NCBI RefSeq assembly: GCF_024919295.1
Contig: NZ_JANWTC010000002.1
Location: 334,383-398,382 of the forward strand
Reading direction: 5' to 3'
From: Corynebacterium lemuris
GTDB lineage: Bacteria; Actinomycetota; Actinomycetes; Mycobacteriales; Mycobacteriaceae
DNA: 64,000 nucleotides
Shown here: positions 59,498 to 64,000 of the stretch, piece by piece
How positions within the stretch are numbered: the stretch's first letter is position 1
Layout of the letters: each line of letters begins with the position of its first letter
Notes under the pieces: generated by a model
Databases searched by the model: none
What the model saw: only the letters and a program-made list of their open reading frames with translations
Told to the model about the DNA's origin: nothing
Made by a program: the position numbers and the translations under genes

Positions 59498-60132
59498 CCC
59501 GTGGCCAACCGCCAGGCCAGCCCGGCGAGGACCACGGCGATGATGATGTTGAGCACCCGCCAGACGCGGGGGCTGGACAACGGCCCGGAGAGCAGTCCGG
59601 CCCCGTAGCCGATGAGTGGGAACCAGATGAGGCTGGCCAGCAGCGCACCGCCGGTGAACAGCCAGCGGCCGGTGTCGCCGTGCTGGTTGGCCAGCCCGCC
59701 GATCATGACCAGCGAGTCGAGGTAGGCGGAGGGGTTGAGCCACGTGACGATGACGGCGGTCGCCACCGGTGCCTGCTGGCGTACCCGCGTGGCCAGTGCC
59801 ACGCCCCCGCCGGACCTCGGTGGCTCCTCCTCGACGATGAGGGTGGGGCGTGGGGGACGCAGGGCGTCGATAAGCGCGACCAGCGCGAACCAGGCGAGGT
59901 AGGCCACGCCGGCCCATTTCAGGGCGGCGAGCAGCAGGGGAGCGCGGTCGATGAGCACGCCCACGCCCAGGGTGCCCAGGCCGAAGAGCACCACGTCGGA
60001 GAGCAGGCACACCGCGATGACGGCGGTGACGTGTTCGCGGCGCGCGCCCTGGCGGATGAGCAGCAGGTTCTGCGGCCCGATGGCCACGATGAGGGAGAAT
60101 CCGAGCAGCAGCCCGGCGAACACGATTGACAT
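59494..60132 (-). CDS. lysE: LysE/ArgO family amino acid exporter
   Basis: 212 residues, six membrane helices with LLLGFSLIVAIGPQNLLLIRQG at the N-terminus and TWLNPSAYLDSLVMIG (Asn-Pro) in the middle, both family marks. Divergent from a LysG/ArgP-like regulator, the standard lysEG layout, so export of lysine or arginine is the likely role. The loop around residues 105-120 is polar. Confidence 0.9.
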   Translation of the reverse strand: MSIVFAGLLLGFSLIVAIGPQNLLLIRQGARREHVTAVIAVCLLSDVVLFGLGTLGVGVLIDRAPLLLAALKWAGVAYLAWFALVALIDALRPPRPTLIVEEEPPRSGGGVALATRVRQQAPVATAVIVTWLNPSAYLDSLVMIGGLANQHGDTGRWLFTGGALLASLIWFPLIGYGAGLLSGPLSSPRVWRVLNIIIAVVLAGLAWRLATG

Positions 60133-60190
60133 GCCTGCCAGTCTCTCCCCGCCCGGTGATGAAGGCCAGTTACATTCTCTCAGGCTGGTT

Positions 60191-60196
60191 TAGAAT
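60191..60196 (+). promoter_or_regulatory. -10 (TAGAAT) of lysG, leaderless
   Basis: Six bases separate it from ATG 60203. The 70-bp space to lysE must also carry the LysG site, but I could not mark it. Confidence 0.45.
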
Positions 60197-60202
60197 TGCT
60201 TC

Positions 60203-61072
60203 ATGAACCCGGTGCACCTGGAGACCCTGCTCGCCATCGTCGATGAAGGCAGCTTCGAGATCGCCGCCGCCGTGCTCGGCGTGTCACCCTCCGCGGTCAG
60301 CCAGCGCATCAAGGCGCTGGAAAAGGAGACCGGGCGCGTGCTCGTGCGCCGGACCAGCCCGGCGAGCGCGACCGAGGCCGGACAGGTCCTCGTGCAGGCC
60401 GCCCGCCGCATGGCCCTGCTGCAGGCGGAGACCCGCTCCCGGCTGCAGGGCCGCCTGGAACGGGTGCCGCTGTCCGTGGCGGTCAACGCCGATTCCCTGG
60501 CGACGTGGTTCCGCCCGGTGCTCGCCGACGTCGCCGGTTTCGAGGCCGCCACCCTGCGGCTGCACGTGGAGGACGAGGCCCACACCCTCTCCCTGCTGCG
60601 CCGCGGTGATGTGCTGGGTGCCATCACCCGGGAGGCCACGCCGGTCTCCGGCTGCGATTCCATGCCGCTGGGGATCATGCGCTACCGCGCGGTGGCCACC
60701 CCCGCCCTGCGCGAGGCCCACACCCGTGACGGCGTGCTCGACTGGGCGACCATGCCGGCCCTGCGCTTCGGCCCCAACGACGCGCTGCAGGACTCGGATC
60801 TGGAGGGCCGGATCGATGATTCCGTGCGCCGCCACCGGGCGGTGTCCCAGATCCCCTCCTCGGAGGGTTTTCTCGAGGCCACGCGCGTGGGGCTGGGCTG
60901 GTCGCTGATCCCGGAGCTGCAGGCCGGGCCCCTGCTGGATTCCGGTGAACTCGTGCTTCTCGACGCCACCGTCCTCCGGGTCCCCCTCCACTGGCAACGC
61001 TGGCGCCTGGAATCCGACCTGCTGGAACGCCTCACCGCCAGTGTCGCGGCTGCGGCGTCCCGCCTGGCCTAG
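60203..61072 (+). CDS. lysG: LysG/ArgP-like LysR-family regulator
   Basis: 289 residues. Winged helix: LETLLAIVDEGSFEIAAAVLGVSPSAVSQRIKALEKETGRVLVRR. Effector domain about 90-285 with PLSVAVNADSLATWFRPVL and EGFLEATRVGLGWSLIPELQ. Activates the divergent exporter gene with basic amino acids in C. glutamicum (known). Stop codon overlaps the next gene's stop on the other strand. Confidence 0.92.
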   Translation: MNPVHLETLLAIVDEGSFEIAAAVLGVSPSAVSQRIKALEKETGRVLVRRTSPASATEAGQVLVQAARRMALLQAETRSRLQGRLERVPLSVAVNADSLATWFRPVLADVAGFEAATLRLHVEDEAHTLSLLRRGDVLGAITREATPVSGCDSMPLGIMRYRAVATPALREAHTRDGVLDWATMPALRFGPNDALQDSDLEGRIDDSVRRHRAVSQIPSSEGFLEATRVGLGWSLIPELQAGPLLDSGELVLLDATVLRVPLHWQRWRLESDLLERLTASVAAAASRLA

Positions 61073-62154
61073 CGCTGGAAGGACTCCGGGTTCTTCAGTT
61101 CCTCACCGGCCGGCATGGCACCGGGCAGGGTCGTGCCCTCGGCGAAGGGCTGCCCGCCGAGTACCTCGCGGCCGTGGGGGGTGGCGAAGCCGGACAGGTC
61201 CGGTCCCTTCGGCACGATCCGGGTGGGGTTGACCTCGGTGTGGACGATGTAATAGTGCTGCTTGATCTCGGTGAAGTCGGTGGTGTCGCCGAAGCCGGGC
61301 AGCTGGAAGAGCTCACGCAGGTAACCCCACAGGTTGGGCATCTCGGTGATCTTGTTGCGCGAGGTCTTGAAATGGCCGTGGTAGACGGGATCGTGGCGCA
61401 CCAGGGTGGTGAACAGGCGGATATCCGTCTCCGTGATGTGGTCGCCCACCAGGTAACGGCGGGTGGCCAGGCGTTCCTCCAGCGTGTCCAGCGCCGCCCA
61501 CAGCCGGTCGTAGGCCGACTCGTAGGCCTCCTGGGAACCGGCGAAGCCACAGCGGTAGACACCGTTGTTGACCTCGGTGAACAGCCACTCGTTGAGTTCC
61601 TCCATCTCCGCGACGTGCTCGGCCGGCCACAGATCGGGGGCTCCTGCGCGGTGGTGCTCACCCCACTGGGTGATCATGTCGCGCACGAGGGAGGGGTAGT
61701 CGTTGGTGACGACTTTCCGTGAGGACTCCTCGACGATCGCCGGCACCGTGATGCCGCGCGGGTAGTCGGGGAAGCGGTTGAGGTAGGCCTCCTGCAGTCG
61801 GGGGATCTCCAGGACCGGGTCAACCTCACCCGGGTCGAGATCGAAGGTCCAGGAGCGCTGGTCGTGGGTGGGGCCGGCCAGTCCCAGGGAGATGACGTTC
61901 TCCAGGCCCATGAGGCGGCGGACGATGACGGCGCGGTGCGCCCAGGGGCAGGCGCGTGCGGCGACGAGACGGTAGCGCCCGGCCTCGACCGGCCAGCGGA
62001 AGGTGCCGTCGGGCTGCTCGGTGGGCTCACCGGCGGGTGCCTCGGCGGTGATGCGGTCGTTGATGTAGTTGGTGTCGCGCACGAATTCCCCGTCGGGGGA
62101 GGCGTTCTGTGCGTCGCCGGCCCAGTTGTCCTTGTCTTCATTACCTGTTGTCAT
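61069..62154 (-). CDS. Glutathionyl-hydroquinone reductase family protein (ECM4/YqjG-like)
   Basis: 361 residues from ATG 62154; a TAGCAT box (62162-62167, minus strand) sits seven bases upstream, so leaderless. Seen: catalytic Cys motif RACPWAHRAVIVRR, LGLAGPTHD, GHITETDIRLFTTLVRHDPVYH and NPTRIVPKGPDLSGF. Corynebacteria lack glutathione and use mycothiol, so the thiol partner is probably different; this is inference. Confidence 0.92.
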   Translation of the reverse strand: MTTGNEDKDNWAGDAQNASPDGEFVRDTNYINDRITAEAPAGEPTEQPDGTFRWPVEAGRYRLVAARACPWAHRAVIVRRLMGLENVISLGLAGPTHDQRSWTFDLDPGEVDPVLEIPRLQEAYLNRFPDYPRGITVPAIVEESSRKVVTNDYPSLVRDMITQWGEHHRAGAPDLWPAEHVAEMEELNEWLFTEVNNGVYRCGFAGSQEAYESAYDRLWAALDTLEERLATRRYLVGDHITETDIRLFTTLVRHDPVYHGHFKTSRNKITEMPNLWGYLRELFQLPGFGDTTDFTEIKQHYYIVHTEVNPTRIVPKGPDLSGFATPHGREVLGGQPFAEGTTLPGAMPAGEELKNPESFQR

Positions 62155-62218
62155 GTCAACAATGCTAGCGGGGGGAATGCGTTTCGTCAACGCGCGGGGT
62201 TGCTAGAGTGATGCCGTC

Positions 62219-62872
62219 ATGAAGCGAGTTTTCAGTGTGTTCGGCACGCTCCTGCTGGGTATCCTCACCCTGGTCCTCATCGACCTCGAGCTTATCGACA
62301 CCCCCGCCACCCCCGCCAGCGAACAGCTCGCCACCCTGGAGGTCAAGGGCCGGGCACCCATGACCGGCTATGACCGCGACCTCTTCGGTTCCGCCTGGAC
62401 CGACAACGTGCGCGTGGCCGGCGGCAACAACGGCTGCGACACCCGCAACGACATCCTGCAGCGCGACCTCGCCGACGTGGCCATCCGCCCCGGCACCCGC
62501 GACTGCCTCGTCGAATCCGGCATCTTCGAGGACCCTTTCTCCGGGGAGACGATCAACTTCGTCCGGGGCAGGGGAGCGCTCGTAGACATCGACCATGTCG
62601 TCCCGCTGGCTGACGCCTGGGCCAAGGGTGCCCAGTCCTGGGACGAACAGACCCGCCGGGACTTCGCCAACGACCCGCTCAACCTCCTGGCCGTCGACGC
62701 CGGCCTCAACCGGCAGAAGGGTGCCGCCGACGCCGCCACCTGGCTCCCGCCCAACCAGGACTACCGCTGCGACTACATCACCCGCCAGATCGAAGTCAAG
62801 GCCACCTACGGGCTCTGGGTCACCCGCGCCGAGCACGACGCCATGGCGAAGGTGCTGACACGCTGCCCGTGA
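62219..62872 (+). CDS. Exported HNH nuclease (DUF1524/GmrSD C-terminal-like)
   Basis: 217 residues. N-terminal signal anchor about residues 1-25 (VFSVFGTLLLGILTLVLIDL). The nuclease core is LVDIDHVVPLADAWAKGAQSW with the catalytic DH-V-PL motif and FANDPLNLLAVDAGLNRQKGAADAATWLPPN with Asn ligands, plus four Cys in the body (CDTRND, RDCL, YRCDY, TRCP) that could form disulfides outside the cell. Probable secreted DNase. Divergent from the preceding gene. Confidence 0.87.
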   Translation: MKRVFSVFGTLLLGILTLVLIDLELIDTPATPASEQLATLEVKGRAPMTGYDRDLFGSAWTDNVRVAGGNNGCDTRNDILQRDLADVAIRPGTRDCLVESGIFEDPFSGETINFVRGRGALVDIDHVVPLADAWAKGAQSWDEQTRRDFANDPLNLLAVDAGLNRQKGAADAATWLPPNQDYRCDYITRQIEVKATYGLWVTRAEHDAMAKVLTRCP

Positions 62873-62950
62873 CCGATCTGTAGGTTTTTCGCAACACGGC
62901 ACGCCCGGTCAAGCCCGACCCCGGTGGCTGGATTGTCCTAACCTGGCGGT

Positions 62951-63838
62951 ATGAGCGACAAAAACCAGACCCCCGACCGCGCGGGCTCATACGACGACGT
63001 GCCCACCTACCGTAAGGACGCCACCTCCGCTGCGCAGGGCAATGGTGAAGACACCGCCACGGCCCAGTTTCCGCAGACCTCCGGCGGCCTTTTCAGCCGC
63101 TCCGGCCGCGCCGCCCCGCAGGAGATCCCGGCCTACACCGATCAGGACTTCGCCGCGCCCGCCAACACCGGCAATGAGACCTTCGCCTACGACCGCCCCG
63201 AGGAGCAACCCACCACCATCACTCCGATGGCCACCACCTCGACCCCGGCCGCTGCTCCGGTGTCCACCGCCACCGAATATGACCAAGGCTCCACGGCAGT
63301 GGCGACGGATGTCCCGGACCACCGCCGCGGCACCATCGACTTCGGCCTGCTGATCGTCCGCGTCATGCTCGGCCTGTGGCTCATCCTGGAAGCCGTGGGC
63401 ACCTTCTTCCGTCTCGGCGGCAACCCAGGACTGTCCGGCCTGGAAGCCGATTATGCCGGTTACCTCGCCCCGGGTGGCCTGGCGATCATCATCCCGGCCC
63501 TGCAGCTGGCAGCGGGCGTATTCCTCCTCCTGGGCCTGATCACCCCCGTCTTCGCGATGGTCGCCACCGTCGCGACGTCATTCACCGCCCTGCATGAACT
63601 GACCACCTCCGGCGCCGGCCTCAACGTCTTCGCCTGGCCGGATTCCGTCTGGTTATCCCTCGTCCTGCTCGGCAGCTCCCTCGCACTCCAGTTCACCGGC
63701 CCGGGCTTCATCTCCCTGGATTACGGGCGGAGTTGGACCCGTCGCCCGCTGGTCAGCTCCTGGATCTTCCTGGTATTGGCCATCGCCGGCGGTATCGCTC
63801 TCTGGTGGTTCGGCGCAGGCGTCAACCCTCTCGCCTGA
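62951..63838 (+). CDS. DoxX-like membrane protein with disordered N-terminus
   Basis: 295 residues. The first about 120 residues are polar, low-complexity Pro/Thr/Ala (disordered). Four membrane helices follow with the DoxX/TQO pattern VRVMLGLWLILEAVGTFFRLGG, GGLAIIIPALQLAAGVFLLLGLITPVFAM, SLDYGRSWTRRPLVSSWIF. TAACCT (62939-62944) lies six bases before ATG 62951, a leaderless start. Function unknown; a respiratory or stress membrane role is typical. Confidence 0.87.
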   Translation: MSDKNQTPDRAGSYDDVPTYRKDATSAAQGNGEDTATAQFPQTSGGLFSRSGRAAPQEIPAYTDQDFAAPANTGNETFAYDRPEEQPTTITPMATTSTPAAAPVSTATEYDQGSTAVATDVPDHRRGTIDFGLLIVRVMLGLWLILEAVGTFFRLGGNPGLSGLEADYAGYLAPGGLAIIIPALQLAAGVFLLLGLITPVFAMVATVATSFTALHELTTSGAGLNVFAWPDSVWLSLVLLGSSLALQFTGPGFISLDYGRSWTRRPLVSSWIFLVLAIAGGIALWWFGAGVNPLA

Positions 63839-63875
63839 CCTTTTGCTCTGACGTCGGGATCTGGATGTCCCTGGG

Positions 63876-63915
63876 CCGGCCGTGGCTGTGGGTGCCACGG
63901 CCGGTTCTTCTTTTT
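63876..63915 (+). terminator. Intrinsic terminator after the DoxX gene
   Basis: ccggccgtgg (63876-63885) pairs with ccacggccgg (63895-63904), nine-base loop, followed by ttcttcttttt. Confidence 0.88.
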
Positions 63916-64000
63916 CTGAATTCTGCTTGTCGACGTCCCTCCCGCCCCGGGTCACCCTCCAGGTGCCCGGGGTGCAGCTGTTACTCGGGTGGGGCCCGGC

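Noticed and set aside
63916..64000. Coding sequence at the right edge
   Set aside because: 85 bases after the terminator without a recognisable frame; a gene end reading inward from outside the window is possible but unsupported.

Overview
The window is a GC-rich actinobacterial chromosome segment, most likely Corynebacterium. The evidence is the gene order (sua5-wecA-atpBEFHAGDC-DUF2550-nucS; glgE-glgB; etfBA-cysteine desulfurase-mnmA-MetE-like-ligA-ACT-gatCA-pfkA-gatB), the AtpB N-terminus starting HAPELDPEFF, the GlgE maltosyltransferase, NucS in place of MutSL, and many TANNNT-N6..8-ATG/GTG leaderless starts. Species is not assignable by eye. No rRNA, tRNA, CRISPR array, IS element or integrase was recognised.

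Layout. 1-12.9 kb: the 3' part of a threonylcarbamoyl-AMP synthase gene, a WecA-type transferase, and the complete F1Fo ATP synthase operon with a predicted GlxR site, a long leader and a strong terminator. NucS and small conserved genes follow. 12.9-17.3 kb: glgE-glgB on the minus strand. 17.4-28.7 kb: ABC ATPase, NUDIX, methyltransferase-like, etfBA, cysteine desulfurase, mnmA and MetE-like genes, interrupted by a GH25 muramidase, a ZIP transporter, a HipB-like regulator with three evenly spaced operators, and a spermidine synthase-like gene. 28.7-33.6 kb: an ABC exporter, a TDT transporter, an ABC-F ATPase behind an apparent leader-peptide attenuator, and a DnaQ-like exonuclease. 33.8-40.4 kb: a self-contained catabolic island (IclR, glycerate kinase, 2-hydroxyacid dehydrogenase, HMG-CoA-lyase-like, class III CoA-transferase, GntP permease) with matching operators at both ends and a GlxR-like site. 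40.6-45.7 kb: ligA, ACT protein, gatCA. 45.8-52.6 kb: membrane protein, ribbon-helix-helix regulator, siderophore-interacting flavoprotein, two MFS exporters, pfkA, a Mug-like glycosylase and an SRPBCC protein. 52.7-56.0 kb: an AT-richer insert carrying one 1068-residue gene. 56.0-63.9 kb: prpF, gatB, aldo/keto reductase, lysE/lysG-like pair, glutathionyl-hydroquinone reductase family gene, exported HNH nuclease, DoxX-like protein.

How the genes work together. The atp operon, gatCAB, ligA, mnmA, etfBA and pfkA are core functions. The catabolic island reads as uptake, CoA activation, lyase cleavage, ketoacid reduction and phosphorylation into glycolysis. I propose a substrate that yields acetyl-CoA plus hydroxypyruvate or a related ketoacid.

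The most unusual object is the 52.7-56.0 kb islet. It encodes a DUF1704/MATCAP-like metallopeptidase domain fused to a long beta-solenoid-like region and a membrane anchor. A diverged 94-bp copy of the prpF 3' end lies at its other edge, so it looks like a recent single-gene insertion into a conserved locus.
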